Numbered from the stretch's first letter, positions 20,078 to 31,327 are shown. The stretch: DNA of 64,000 nucleotides from Leguminivora glycinivorella (GCF_023078275.1 NC_062985.1:5845408-5909407), one strand, 5' to 3'. Numbers and translations: made by a program. Notes: a model not told the origin generated them from the letters alone.

Positions 20078-21932
20078 ACCATCTGCCAACAAGTTCGGCG
20101 GAACAGGGGAGCCATCTCGGCCGCTTGGATTGACTATAAGAAGGCCTATGATTCGGTGCCTCATTCATGGCTGAGAAGGGTATTGGAGCTGTATAAACTT
20201 GATGCAGCTTTAATATCCTTCCTGGCTGCATGTATGAGGCAGTGGACCACAGTCCTTCGTCAACCAGGAGGCAGGGATGACCCCCTGGCCCGCAGGACTT
20301 CATAAGGATTGAGCGAGGAATATTCCAGGGTGACAGTTTGAGTCCATTATGGTTCTGCCTAGCTCTGAATCCCCTCAGCACGCTGCTGAAGGATTCTGGG
20401 CTAGGTTGCCGGCTTCGGAGAGAGGGTGAAGTCATCTCTCACCTTCTGTACATGGACGATCTCAAACTATTTGCACCGAACACCCAAGACCTGATGGTGC
20501 TATTGAAAACCACAGAAGTTTTCAGTACCGCCATCAGAATGGAGTTTGGTGTCGATAAGTGTGCGGTTATGCATGTACAGCGGGGGAGGTTGTAAATTCA
20601 GAAAATTTACAACTTTCTGAGACGATGTCGTTCAGATCTATCTCTGAATCAGAAACCTATAAGTACCTTGGTATGTCACAGTCGTTGGGTATTGAGGATG
20701 TTGGCATTAGACGGTCGGTGAAGGAGCGCTTTTTCAGTCGGCTCACAAAAGTCCTTAACAGTCTTTTGTCAGGAGGCAACAAAGTGCGCGCCTTTAACGC
20801 CTGGGTAATGCCTCTACTCACATACTCCTTTGGCATACTACGGTGGACCCAGACTGAGCTGGACGCCCTGGATCGGAGGGTCCGTTCACTGCTTACCACA
20901 CATCGTATGTTACACCCGCGCTCGTCTGTTATGAGATTGTACATCCCACGGAAGTGCGGAGGTCGAGGCTTCCTAAACGCCAAAGATCTCCACAACCGTG
21001 AGGTGTACAATCTCAGGAATTACTTCCTTAACAACGAGTGTGGGATGCATCGTGATGTGGTGGCAGTTGACGGAAACCTCACACCGCTCTCCTTGGCGAA
21101 AGAGAACTGGCGCAAACCTGTGGTACTAAGTACTGCGGACCGCAAGGCGGTATGGGAGAGCAAGCAGCTACACGGGCGGTTCTACAAGGCCCTCACGGGA
21201 CCCGATGTAGACCTGCTCGCATCGGTGAACTGGTTACGATTCGGGGACCTCTTCGGAGAAACCGAGGGTTTTGCCTGTGCAATTGCGGACGAAGTTATGA
21301 TGACGAACAACTACCGGAAATATATCCTGAAGGACGGTACGGTCGACATTTGTCGGGCATGCCGCCGTCCCGGAGAGTCACTCAGGCATATCATTTCCGG
21401 TTGTTCTCATCTTGCTAACGGCGAGTACTTGCACAGACATAATCTCGTAGCCAGGATTATTCACCAGCAACTTGCTCTTCAATACGGCCTTGTGGACCGC
21501 GAAGTACCGTACTACAAGTACTTACCTGCGCCAGTTCTTGAAAATGGTCGTGCCACGCTCTATTGGGATCGATCTATTATCACTGACAGGACTATTGTAG
21601 CCAATAAGCCTGACATTGTAATAATAGATCGACTGCAACGCCGGGCAGTGCTCGTTGACATCACCATCCCCCATGATGAGAATCTCGTGAAAGCCGAGAA
21701 GGACAAGTCCAGTAAGTACCTAGACTTGGCTCACGAGATAACCGCCATGTGGGATGTTGATTCAACGATCATTGTTCCGATAGTCGTTTCAGCGAACGGT
21801 CTCATAGCGAAGAGTCTCGACCAACATCTTAAGAGACTCTCGCTAGGTGGCTGGATCAAGGGCCAGATGCAGAAGGCGGTGATCTTGGACACGGCGCGGA
21901 TAGTCCGACGGTTCCTCTCTCTGCAGCCCTAA
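20078..21932 (+). pseudogene. LINE reverse transcriptase with C-terminal RLE, broken
   Basis: Three successive frames (20045-20305, to 20595, and 20559-21932) read as one polypeptide with two frameshifts, near 20280-20300 and 20560-20595. Motifs in order: RT domain A (DYKKAYDSVPHSWL), domain B (GIFQGDSLSPLWF), domain C (YMDDLKLF), a CCHC knuckle (C-x2-C-x8-H-x4-C at CRACRRPGESLRHIISGC) and a restriction-like endonuclease (KPDIVIIDR, then LVDITIPHDEN and KYLDLAHEI). This order is that of R2/R4/NeSL-type LINEs. Everything upstream of RT domain A is missing (no N-terminal DNA-binding fingers). The 3' UTR (21933 to about 22090) has CCCTAGGTTAGGTTTTTTAT. The exact clade is not assigned. Confidence 0.85.
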
Positions 21933-22181
21933 CCACCGGCAGCTTGGGCCCTGCCCCGCTGCTGGCGGCACCCTAGGTTAGGTTTTTTATAATGTGTTTA
22001 TATGTTTTTTATATTGTTTTGTATGTGTTTTTGTATTTTACTTTTATATTCATATTATAAAAAGCTTAGCCTAAGAAGCAAAATAAATAAATGGGAAATA
22101 ATTGTTGATTGGATCTATATTTCTTATTTTTTCCACGGTTACCCCGGCTGTTTCGGTCGAGTGGTACTCTCCCTTTTTGCC

Positions 22182-22192
22182 GAGAAGGGGGA
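22182..22192 (+). other. Polypurine tract
   Basis: GAGAAGGGGGA three bases before the TGTAGTG start of the right LTR, where plus-strand priming is expected. Confidence 0.7.
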
Positions 22193-22195
22193 TAC

Positions 22196-23512
22196 TGTAG
22201 TGATACTACATACATTTTATATGAAAATTAACCTCAATATCACCATCGGTTTTCGATGCCGTTTTTTTTCCACAGAAAACATACACCGAAGCTTAACGCC
22301 TATATAAAATCGTGGCTTACCTTCTGAACTCCTAATTTTGCATTCCTTTAGGCCATATAAAAGCCCTGAACTTTAGATATGCCGCGATATAAACACTAGG
22401 CTATGTCAAACTTCTAGGACTTGGTACACAGTAATTACAAAACAGAACTAGACTTTGCGTACACCAAAATGTTCCTTTTTTAACGTAGAATTTAGTAAAT
22501 CCGATCACATCCCATATCTTTCGGTATTCCCAAAAAAGTAATTAGATATTGGTTACTTGAAATAGGTTAGAGAATGTACGGTAGAAATAAGTCAGAATTT
22601 GACAAATAGAAAAAGTTGGTGCGTTTCGTTTCACGTAGTTCGGAGGGGAGACACAAATAGAAAAAGGTCAAAGATTTGTTAAGAATTGCTATTAAATCCC
22701 GTGTGGTGATAACTATTATTAAATAGTATAAATAATGTCGATACGGTTTGAAGTTTAATTTATTCAAGGTTTTTTAATAGGATTGAGTCTGATATGGAGA
22801 GCGGACCGAACAAACGGAACGCAGATTTTCGTGGGTCGGCTCGGTTGACGGTTTTGACAGATGAGCACAGGATCGAAGACGGGAACACACGCGCTCCGTT
22901 AATTAATTTTTGATCCGGTCTCTGCCGCCGCCGCAGGCGGCTGATTGCGCCTTGACATGCTGCCAGGCGTAGTCCTTGTGTTGGTAAACTAAGAAAACGT
23001 ATATCGTGTGTGAAGTGTGCGTGCGTGCAGTGTGTCGAAAGCCCGCGCGGCTTCCGAGTCTCCACCGTAGAGTACAGCTGGCGGGGGCGTGGGCTGTATG
23101 CCGAGCGCTGCTGTAAGGTAGCGCCGGCGACCTCGAGGTGTTTCACACGTCCCCCCCCCATCATTTGCCGGCGTCGTCTGACCGGCGCCTTTGGCGCGGG
23201 CGCGTCAACGATGCGCTGATAGCGCTGGCGTCTTTCTCCGCAAGCTACAGCTCCCGGACCCGGGCTGTGAGTCGCGCGGCGCCTGTTCCGCCGCCGACCA
23301 AGCTAAGGACTTCACGGGTCACACTCGCGACCTGAACTACAGCGAGCTCGTCGCCCACCGCCGCCACCGACGTTCCGCCCGTACCCTGACGGTACCGGCG
23401 CTGCAAACGACGAGACCACGAGTTCGTGAGTGCACAAACATTTTCCCCCGTTTTCTTTGGCCAAAGATACGCGTAGTCGTCTATCGTACAACACCGCGCG
23501 TGTAGACCATAA
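22196..23512 (+). repeat. Right LTR, 3'-truncated (1,317 bp)
   Basis: Matches 16838-18155 of the left LTR, with one C fewer near 23448. It stops at GTAGACCATAA, and the last 160 bases (18156-18315 equivalent) are absent. Confidence 0.9.
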
Positions 23513-23520
23513 ACAGGGGG

Positions 23521-23615
23521 GGACATTTCCTTTTATGCAAAGGGAGGTATTATTAAAAGTTTGGGAACCCCTGCGCTAGATGTATGGATGGACTAACGCG
23601 CGAGAACGCAAGCTG
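23521..23615 (+). mobile_element. Right half of interrupted hairpin/hAT-like element
   Basis: Inverted partner of 16346-16497; see that entry. It contains GGGAACCCCTGCGCTAGAT and GCGCGAGAACGCAAGC. Confidence 0.65.
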
Positions 23616-23848
23616 GGCCAGATCGCCTGATCAATCAGTTTTTCTTCAAGAAGGCTAGATGTTCTAAAGCCAGGAGAAGTTATGAGTTATACATCAGCAT
23701 TATCAGCTACTTATGTCTGAATTTAGGCATGTATTTTTCTATTGAGCTGTCACAATGCACGAGAAATCTTAGCAGAATAAAAAGCCAAAAATCATGTCAA
23801 CAAAACTAATGGCTTCCTAATATACAAATATTATGAGTAATGTGGAGC

Positions 23849-23922
23849 AGGCGGCAAATCGTGATGGGTGGCAGAAGAAAGGGGAGGCCTTTGCCCAGCA
23901 GTGGGACACAATTATAGGCTAG
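23849..23922 (+). pseudogene. LINE ORF2 C-terminal tail
   Basis: Reads AANRDGWQKKGEAFAQQWDT then ends at TAG two codons later. The RDxWxxxGEAFAQQWD ending is typical of Lepidoptera RTE-type LINEs. Only the last ~25 codons are present. Confidence 0.7.
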
Positions 23923-24234
23923 TAAAAAATAAAAATTTAAAAATGAGTAATGTTCTCTTTTATACCTACTCATAACAAGAATTAGGTAGATAAATAGAAT
24001 ACAGGTAAATAGGCAAGTGCTATTATGATGTGAGTCATGTAATGAAAGTGGCAAACTTAGCACCCTTACTTGCCAACTGAAGTGGAGTGGAGTGTAATTG
24101 TGGTAAAGTGTGTGTGTTAGGGAAGGATAAGCAATGCAGACTAGATTGCTCATTAGGTAACAAATCAAGTCATTCCTAAAAACATTGATACCAATATTAA
24201 CTATACAAAGAAATTTTATTAAAAATCTCATGTA

Positions 24235-24365
24235 CAGTCACGGACTTTAATTGCTGATCCACTTCTAGGTCATTTTATACTGGACATGTCATAACTTAAC
24301 TATGAAATGCCCAGTATAAAAATAAATAGAGCTAGAAGTGAATCAACAATTAAAGTCTGTGGCGG
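24235..24365. mobile_element. 131-bp MITE with TA target duplications
   Basis: Inverted arms share GACTTTAATTG...CACTTCTAG (36 bases, imperfect). Flanked by TA at 24233-24234 and 24366-24367. Another CAGTC-ended, TA-flanked hairpin, distinct in sequence from 13605-13697. Confidence 0.8.
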
Positions 24366-24889
24366 TACAGTTGTGGTAAAATAGTATGAAGAAACTATAC
24401 CTTAAAATATCCATAAACTAAATGCGTTTGTGTGAAAGTCTAATTCAGACTCATAGGATGGGTGTGACACACAATACAAATAAGACTGTGTTTTTGTAAG
24501 TCATGAGCATGTAATTTTAGTACATAGTAGGTATTCTGAAGAGAAATTAAGATGAGTCATTTTGTTCTAGACCTTTACAAAATGACCCATTTTCATGAAA
24601 CATAAGATACTGTCCAAGGTAAGGCTAAGGCTATGCAAAAATTGAGTTTGAGTCTGAAATATACATAGTGTGATTGCTGTAGTTACTGGCCACCACCACA
24701 GTAATCACCACCATAGTAATTGGTCACAAGTAATGATGCAACAGAACTCCTTTATTGTTGAGAGTGTGCCTATACCTACAAATAAGGCTTAATAGTAAAA
24801 TGCTTTTATTACCTTGTTTCTTTCTATCTATAACCACGACATAATAGACGACGATTTTCATGAAACATGGCTAAGAACACTCCCGACTA

Positions 24890-25075
24890 ACTCGACTTTC
24901 AAACGAAAAAACTAAATCTAAATCGGTTCATCCGTTCGGGAGCTACGATACCATAGACAGATACACACACAGACAGACAGACAAACATACAGACAGACAT
25001 GTCAAACTTATAACACCCGTCGTTTTTGCGCTGGGTTGTTATAAGTTTGACGTCGGGTGTTAAAAATTTGAGTAC
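24890..25075. repeat. Interspersed repeat with CAGA-rich tract
   Basis: Contains CGGTTCATCCGTTCGGGAGC, a CAGACAGACAGACA run and TGTCAAACTTATAACACCCG, whose complement follows as a hairpin. A widespread insect repeat pattern. The overlapping frame at 24899-25123 is repeat sequence. Confidence 0.65.
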
Positions 25076-25129
25076 CCAATTGCTATGGTGTAGGCCGATA
25101 ACTATAGCCATCACTCTATACATGATTCA

Positions 25130-26260
25130 CGTGAATGTCAATGACAAGCAAGTACAAAAGGTAAAATACATTACAAAAACTTCACAGTAACCATGTCTGT
25201 ATATCTATATAGGCAAGTGTATTGTCAATTCTTGAGCCTGGTACAAACAAGTGTGGGTGGCAAAGTAATCAAACAAGGGGGGGAACAGGTATTATCCTTC
25301 AAATGTTTTTCATGGCCAATGTTACAATTTCATTATCAATATTATTTCATGCAGTCTTGTAATCATTGTAATGTATTTGTTATTGTTGAAAGGTAAACAA
25401 TGAGTCAGCAAACAATTATTATTTGAAATGATAATTACCTACAGAAGAGGCCTTATTCCTAAAGACGAGCGTTTTTTGCAAAATAGAACCTTTTTCATTC
25501 AAAATTATAAAGAAACTATAAATGATTATTAAAAAAATGATAATGTTCCTAAAAGTACATATCTTAAGCTAGAAAGTCAATTGGTACTACTTTAAAATAT
25601 GTCTTTTTATACTTCCGAAAAATCAGTTTTTTCGGAAGACGTTTTCAAATTTCGTAGTGGAATAGCTCGTTTAGAATCGTGATTGTGCTGTTAAAAATGT
25701 TATTTGGGGTAATAAATGATCACAATCCTATTTGTTATATCCTGTACGAGTTAGCTAATACTTTGAAATTTTAAGATTTACTTGAAATGGTGGATAAATA
25801 ACCTTCCGTATCCTCCCCATTTTTTCGATAAAAAGAGGTTTACATTATGTATTTTTCCTGCGATTCCTGCATTTTTTGTAACTCTTAAATAATATTATCC
25901 TAAACTAGAACTTCTTATTGACCTATAAAAAAAAAATCATACATATAAGACATACCTTTCTGTCGATAGATATGTTTTTAAAACACCTAAAATTCGAATA
26001 AAAGACACTGTGCTAACGCGAGCCCGCTCAGTCTGCGCCGAGCGCTCGAAGACAACGGACCTGCGTTTGATCGTCCGGCGCACCTAGCTTTCGTAAGCAG
26101 CGCGATAGTTCCGAGAAGTGCCGTAAACTGCGACTAAACAAATCTTGATCCTTTTTACACCTTATGCAATTTTAGCATTCGACATGCTTTTCATATGATT
26201 TTGGATTTTAAGTTATACGTGGAGTTTGTTGAGAGTTTGAATTATTATTATATTTTGGGA
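25130..26260. other. No gene seen
   Basis: AT-rich. A CpG-richer patch at 25995-26115 precedes the 120-bp satellite, but no start codon with a donor was found there on either strand. Confidence 0.4.
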
Positions 26261-26264
26261 CCAG

Positions 26265-27168
26265 GATGAGGTTCTGGTTCTCATGATGATGGAGTCAGGC
26301 AGGAGATGTTCAACAGAACTGCTATTCTACTTATCATAACTCCACCATGTTTGGGCTCATTAGATTTGGGCTGATGAGCACCATCGATCTAGATGAGGTC
26401 CAAGGTCTCATGATGGAGTCAGGAGGTGGTCAACAGAACTGCTATTCTCCTCATCATAACCCCATCATATTTGGGCTCATTAGATTTGGGCTGACGAGCA
26501 CCATCGAACTAGATGAGGTCCAAGGTCTCATGACGGGGTCAGGAGGTGGCCAACAGAACTGCTATTCTCCTCATCATAACCCCATCATGTTCGGGCTCAT
26601 TAGATTTGGGCTGACGAGCACCATCGAACTAGATGAGGTCCAAGGTCTCATGATGGAGTCAGGAGGTGGTCAACAGAACTGCTATTCTCCTCATCATAAC
26701 CCCATCATGTTTGGGCTCATTAGATTTGGGCTGACGAGCACCATCGAACTAGATGAGGTCCAGGGTCTCATGATGGAGTCAGGAGGTGGTCAACAGAACT
26801 GCTATTCTCCTCATCATAACCCCATCATGTTTGGGCTCATTAGATTTGGGCTGACGAGCACCATCGAACTAGATGAGGTCCAAGGTCTCATGACGGGGTC
26901 AGGAGGTGGCCAACAGAACTGCTATTCTCCTCATCATAACCCCATCATGTTCGGGCTCATTAGATTTGGGCTGACGAGCACCATCGAACTAGATGAGGTC
27001 CAAGGTCTCATGATGGAGTCAGGAGGTGGTCAACAGAACTGCTATTCTCCTCATCATAACCCCATCATGTTTGGGCTCATTAGATTTGGGCTGACGAGCA
27101 CCATCGAACTAGATGAGGTCCAGGGTCTCATGATGGAGTCAGGAGGAGGCCAACAGAACTGCTATTCT
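26265..27168 (+). repeat. 120-bp satellite with three-unit higher-order period
   Basis: Seven full units plus a degenerate first one. 120 is a multiple of three, so one frame stays open for 308 codons (26347-27273). That frame is a by-product of the unit length. Diagnostic variants (GACGGGGTC, TTCGGG, CAGGGTCTC) repeat in the order a-b-c-a-b-c, so 26467-26826 was duplicated as 26827-27186, a 360-bp step. Confidence 0.9.
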
Positions 27169-27395
27169 ATTCATAAGACTGCTTGCACTTACATTGACAT
27201 TATACTTTACATAATGCTATTAAACCTAATGAAGCGTTGTTTTATTATGTACCTAAATCTCAAAACCCTCTAAATAAAATATGTATAGTAAGGAAGGAGC
27301 AAAAATTTAACCGCAGGCTTTCCAAACCGACGATGTTTGATCAGCTACTTTTAGAACGAACATGTACATACATAATTTGATTTTCACCCTTTCAA

Positions 27396-27640
27396 ATGTT
27401 TCTAAGACGCAATGTTTTGCACAGGTCACGTCATGCACAGTTAAACTGTGGAATGAATTGTTGCCAGCGGTATTTCCGGACCGATGCGACCTTCAAACCT
27501 TCAAGAAAAGAACGTACATCCATCTTAAAGGCCGGCAACGCACCAACACTTCTGGTGCTTCGGGTGTCCATAGCCGGCAGTGATCGCTTACCATCAGGCA
27601 ACTTGTCTGCTCGTTTGCCTCCTATCCCATAAAAAAAACG
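27396..27640 (+). pseudogene. LINE ORF2 C-terminus and 3' UTR
   Basis: The frame reads KLWNELLPAVFPDRCDLQTF, then FKKR, and ends SGVHSRQ at TGA 27581-27583. It is followed by a 3' UTR with GATCGCTTACCATCAGG and CTCGTTTGCCTCCTATCCCA and an A run at 27631. WNxLPxxVF...FK is the conserved tail of Jockey/CR1-type LINE ORF2. 5'-truncated. Confidence 0.8.
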
Positions 27641-27722
27641 TTTAATAATTTTTAAGAAAAAAAAACCGCCGCCTTTTGGGTTCTGATGAAAGCTACTTGC
27701 GAATGTTGGATTATGTACAAAT

Positions 27723-27775
27723 ACATACATACAATCACGCCTGTATCCCATAAAGGGGTAGGCAGAGCACATGTA
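27723..27775 (+). repeat. CACGCCTGTA-family repeat fragment
   Basis: TACATACAATCACGCCTGTA followed by CCCATAAAGGGGTAGGCAGA; the same 50 bases recur at 47729-47780. Confidence 0.7.
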
Positions 27776-27943
27776 GAAATGTGTAGGTATTTTTTAAAAC
27801 TGCTTTTAATGCTTTAATTATTAAATTTTTTAAATCGGTCCAGTAACGACGGAGATATCGAGGAACAAACAAAAAAAAACAGACGAATTGAGAACCGTCC
27901 TTCCTTGAGAGATTTGAGGCGATGGTTAAAAAGTGACACAACA

Positions 27944-28215
27944 TCATGAGCAGTTCCACTGCACCAAATGTCACTATTCTGGACTTGTGCATGCTATTCT
28001 TATAAAAATATGAAAGTCACTATAACTGTGCCGTTTAGATTTAGGGAGTTCCGGTCTGACCATCATCAACAGTTCCACTGCACCAAATGTCATTGTTCCG
28101 TACGTAAATGCATGCTATTCATATAAAAACACAAAAATCGCTATATGTATGCCTTTCAGACTTGAGGAGTTCCCTGGATTTCTCCAGGATCCCATCATCA
28201 GAACTGGGTTCTGAT
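27944..28215 (+). repeat. ~120-bp tandem repeat, two-plus units
   Basis: Two units share CAGTTCCACTGCACCAAATG, GCATGCTATTC and GGAGTTCC. A third begins CATCATCAGAACTGGGTTC. The unit size resembles the 120-bp satellite at 26.3 kb, but the sequence is different. Confidence 0.65.
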
Positions 28216-28825
28216 AAAAATGGGACCAATCAGTATGCATATACATTCAATAAAAAAACAGAAATCACTATTAAACTATTCTCTAATTTCAAGTTCCTAA
28301 CTAAAATTTTCCTAATAAAAAAAAACCAATTGATCCCGATACAAACTTTCACCCCTTTTTCCCTCTACTAGGGGTGTAAATTTTCATAATCGATTCTTAT
28401 CTCTTCGAAATTTTGTTAATGCAATCTATACAAATTTCGACTTTCTAGCTTTCGTAGTTTCGGCTCAGCGGTGTTGGTTGTTGAATCAATCAATTAGGAA
28501 ACCTGTATTTATATATGTATATGTAGACTACTATACTTTTACTACATTCATACACCTTATTTACTACTACCATACCATGAACAGGAAATTCCCCGTATAA
28601 AATTGAAAATTATGTTATTACCAATTTAATTCAAAACTATCAAGATTATTTGTGTCGGCGTTGAAACGCGCGTTGAGTTGCAGGTGCTCGCGTACCGAGC
28701 GCCAACGCCATCTATCGATGGCCGTTTCGTGAAATTGATGAGCGCTCTAAGGAATAAGGAGTCTTAATTTGACCAACATTTTAAAGAAATAATCCTTGTA
28801 TTCTTCTTCATACAAAAATCTTTTG
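28216..28825. other. No gene seen
   Basis: Low-complexity AT-rich DNA. A CpG-richer patch at 28655-28750 has no supported exon. Confidence 0.4.
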
Positions 28826-28833
28826 GTGTAGGT

Positions 28834-29049
28834 CAGCCATACTCAAAGTGTGCTCCGCGGAGCCCTAGGGCTCCTAAAAACCTCTCTGGGGGCTCCGTGT
28901 GAATTTTGCTTGACTGATATGCGATTTCAACTCTCTTCCATAAAACCATATACCTAAACTATTTTTTTTTATTTATTTAAGTTAAGGGTTCCGTCAGATA
29001 TTTTGCTTTCCAAAAGGGTTCCATGAGAAAATAAGTTTGAGAACCACTG
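28834..29049. mobile_element. 216-bp hAT-type MITE
   Basis: Flanked by a perfect 8-base duplication GTGTAGGT (28826-28833 and 29050-29057), the length made by hAT transposases. Ends are CAGCCATACTCAAAGTGTG and the complement of CAGTGGTTCTCAAACTTAT, the CAG..NNTCAAA pattern of hAT termini. Noncoding. Confidence 0.88.
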
Positions 29050-29539
29050 GTGTAGGTAAAGTGTAAAGTAAGTTAAAAGGAAAATTTCCAATGCAATGGT
29101 CCTATATCATTTATACTTATTATAGATATTTCCTATAGATTTGCCAGGCTCCTAGGTTGACTTGAGTTAGGAATGTTAGGAAGAGTAGTGCTGACAACCC
29201 ATTGCATGAAATAAGCGTAAATTATGATTATGTTATTACAGTGTACAACAATTCTTAAATGATATTGACTTATAATTTATTACACTAAATTTATTTTTAA
29301 TCTTTTGACATGTTATTACTATTTTTTTTTTATATGTATACATATATTTATTAATTTTGAATACTGTATTTGACGAAGCAATTGTTTTTGTATTACCACT
29401 TCAATATCGTTTGCATAAATTTCTGGTTGTATAGTATTTTGTTAAGCATGAATTATATCTTGTAATTACGCATGATTAATATAAGGAAATAGTCGTACGC
29501 CAGCAGGCAAAACATAGTGTTACTGACATATTTATTTAT

Positions 29540-29602
29540 AAGACCCAATTTTTGTACTACCTATGTTTAACGAATAAAAATATTCTGATTCTGATTCTGA
29601 CA
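29540..29602 (+). repeat. LINE 3' tail with TGATTC repeats
   Basis: TATTTATAAGACCCAATTTT, then AATAAAAATATTCTGATTCT and repeated GATTCT. Such tails end CR1/Jockey-type LINEs in Lepidoptera. Confidence 0.6.
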
Positions 29603-29804
29603 TATTTAAAACTTGAAAGTGTTTAACCTACTCTTTGCTAATCCAAACCCGCATACAAGCTAAAATTTTATTGAATTGTGTTTGCCTATGCGATTTTGCC
29701 ACCCACTGACAGTAATAGTGATAAAAGTTATTCCGAGAATGTCTACACATTTTGCATTTAATATTAGTATGTAGTTATAAGATGTATAATCATTTAAATC
29801 TTAC

Positions 29805-30190
29805 CATGTCTTTCTAATAGTCAGAAGATTTTTACTGGGCCTCTTCCCGTTTGCATCAGTAATAACTGAGAACCGGTCACTCAGGCTCCTCTTGACCTCC
29901 GGCAGTCGAAGCAACCTGTCCCCCGACGATAGACGCAGGGACTTGCCAGTCACCAGCGACTGAGACTTCTTTGGCCGCAGTTCCACATCCTCGACAGAGT
30001 CAATCACTTCCAGATTTGTCTGCACTTGTAATGACACCTTTTTAGCTTGCGACCTCCTTTTAGATAACCTCAATCCTGCATTTTCATTGCATTCGGTAAT
30101 TTCTCTACTCTTATTGTATCCATGTTCACATCCATTTCCGAAACCTTGAACGAAACACAGCATAATTTCGTCAGGATATGACTCCTTCAT
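29805..30190 (-). CDS. First coding exon, unknown protein (alternative N-terminus)
   Basis: The - strand ATG at 30190 has an in-frame TAA immediately upstream, so it is a true start. 128 codons follow, then a strong donor (ACATG|GTAAGA at 29804-29799), with two bases left over (phase 2). The product is hydrophilic and basic, with KRR clusters and a serine in basic context (EVKRSLSDRFSV), and has no signal peptide. The same strand and phase are used by the first coding exon at 39706-39851 and by exon 3 at 58460-58553, so all three could splice to one common exon beyond 29.8 kb. That exon was not found in the window. A CpG-rich patch 300-500 bases upstream (30510-30720) may be its promoter. Confidence 0.62.
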
Positions 30191-30499
30191 TTAGAAGGTC
30201 ATCCGAGACGTAGCTCGATTAAGGTCACTCTCGAGAGATTCGATTAGTTTTCATCTCAGATGAAGAAAGCGAGTTGATTAACATTATTTTCACCAAATTG
30301 ATGAAACTATCAAAAGTACGTTAGACACTCAGTAGTAAACAATTTATATCGTCACTGTTTATGAACCGAAACAATCACACCGTTAGATTTATTAATATTG
30401 CCAAATACAGTCACATAAAACAAATTTACACAGAATTTTGCACATAAACGATGTTCTGTTTATGTAGTTAACCCAAAAATTAAAAGTAAAATGACATTT

Positions 30500-30720
30500 C
30501 TGTCAAACAAATGTGTCAATAGCGAGCCGGGCCGTTTGCGTTCGGAAACACGTTCGCGGTGTCTAACAGCTGTTAAGCAACTGAAACGCCAAGCAGCGCC
30601 TCTCGGGCTCACGGCTAGCGGCTGCCTTGCGTTCTCGCGTCTCACCGCTTCGCTGACTTGCCCCGTGTGTGGGCTTGACTGACCAACTGACGCGGCTACC
30701 ACAACACGTGTAGGCCCGCA
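30500..30720 (-). promoter_or_regulatory. CpG-rich putative promoter
   Basis: A GC- and CpG-rich patch in AT-rich surroundings, 300-500 bases upstream of the ATG at 30190 on the same (-) strand. Frames here (30460-30769) overlap on both strands, as GC-rich DNA often gives. No TATA box was identified. Position is the main support. Confidence 0.35.
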
Positions 30721-30857
30721 TACCTACTTGCTTACTAGTTGACCCAATAATTATGTATTGCAATAACAAGTACTTACCTACTCAGAAGGATACAGTATTT
30801 TCCCTAAGTACTTCTAAATAACAATTTTTCTATAAATTATAATTACCTCTTGCGTTA

Positions 30858-30985
30858 CTTACCCCGGCATTTTGCCACGGGATGGGATTAAAGCCAAGAG
30901 TGGCACTGAAACGAGCAGTTTCATGTGCTCTGCCTACCCCTGTACGGGATACAGATGTGATTGTATGTAGTTATGTAGGTATATG
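30858..30985 (-). repeat. Rearranged interspersed repeat
   Basis: Joins the CCCGGCATTTTGCCACGG motif (as at 34787-35015) to the reverse of the CACGCCTGTA family (TTTCATGTGCTCTGCCTACC, GGGATACAGATGTGATTGTA). This suggests the two motifs are opposite ends of one element and that this copy lost its middle. Confidence 0.6.
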
Positions 30986-31327
30986 CAATGGGATACATCC
31001 GATTTCCTTACGAATTAAAATTACATATAAATAGGATAGGGTCGGACATCCGACAATATTATGATCTCACAAACATCCGCATCTCATACCTATAGGTACT
31101 TTCGTTGCTGTATCTATACTTACATCATGGGATGACCGTGCAAGCATCTTCTAGGTACTTCATAGGTACTTAGGTACTTTTAGAACCGACGGTTTAATAC
31201 GATCAATACTGAAAAGCTAAGTGAAACGGGATCACCTGGGTTACCGGGAACCAAACTTGACACCCCCTTATTTGCGATGTTATGGCAGAAGGGCACTGCC
31301 TATTATGTTTCGTTGCACGTGTTACTC

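Larger units (their letters stand above)
16506..23512 (+). mobile_element. Composite LTR retroelement carrying a LINE fragment
   Basis: A 7,007-bp unit flanked by the 8-base repeat ACAGGGGG (16498-16505 and 23513-23520). Order: extra partial LTR copy (16506-16835), full left LTR (16838-18315), Lys-type primer site (18319), start of a gag-like frame (18697-18990), noncoding interior, a 108-base duplicate of the gag start (19970-20077) joined to a broken LINE reverse transcriptase (20078-21932), LINE 3' UTR, polypurine tract (22182-22192) and a right LTR lacking its last 160 bases. No protease, integrase or LTR-type polymerase remains, so it is non-autonomous. The LTR copies differ mainly by one base in a C run, implying recent insertion or conversion. 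Confidence 0.8.

Noticed and set aside
26347..27273. 308-codon + strand open frame
   Set aside because: By-product of the 120-bp satellite unit; units differ without clear preservation of the protein.
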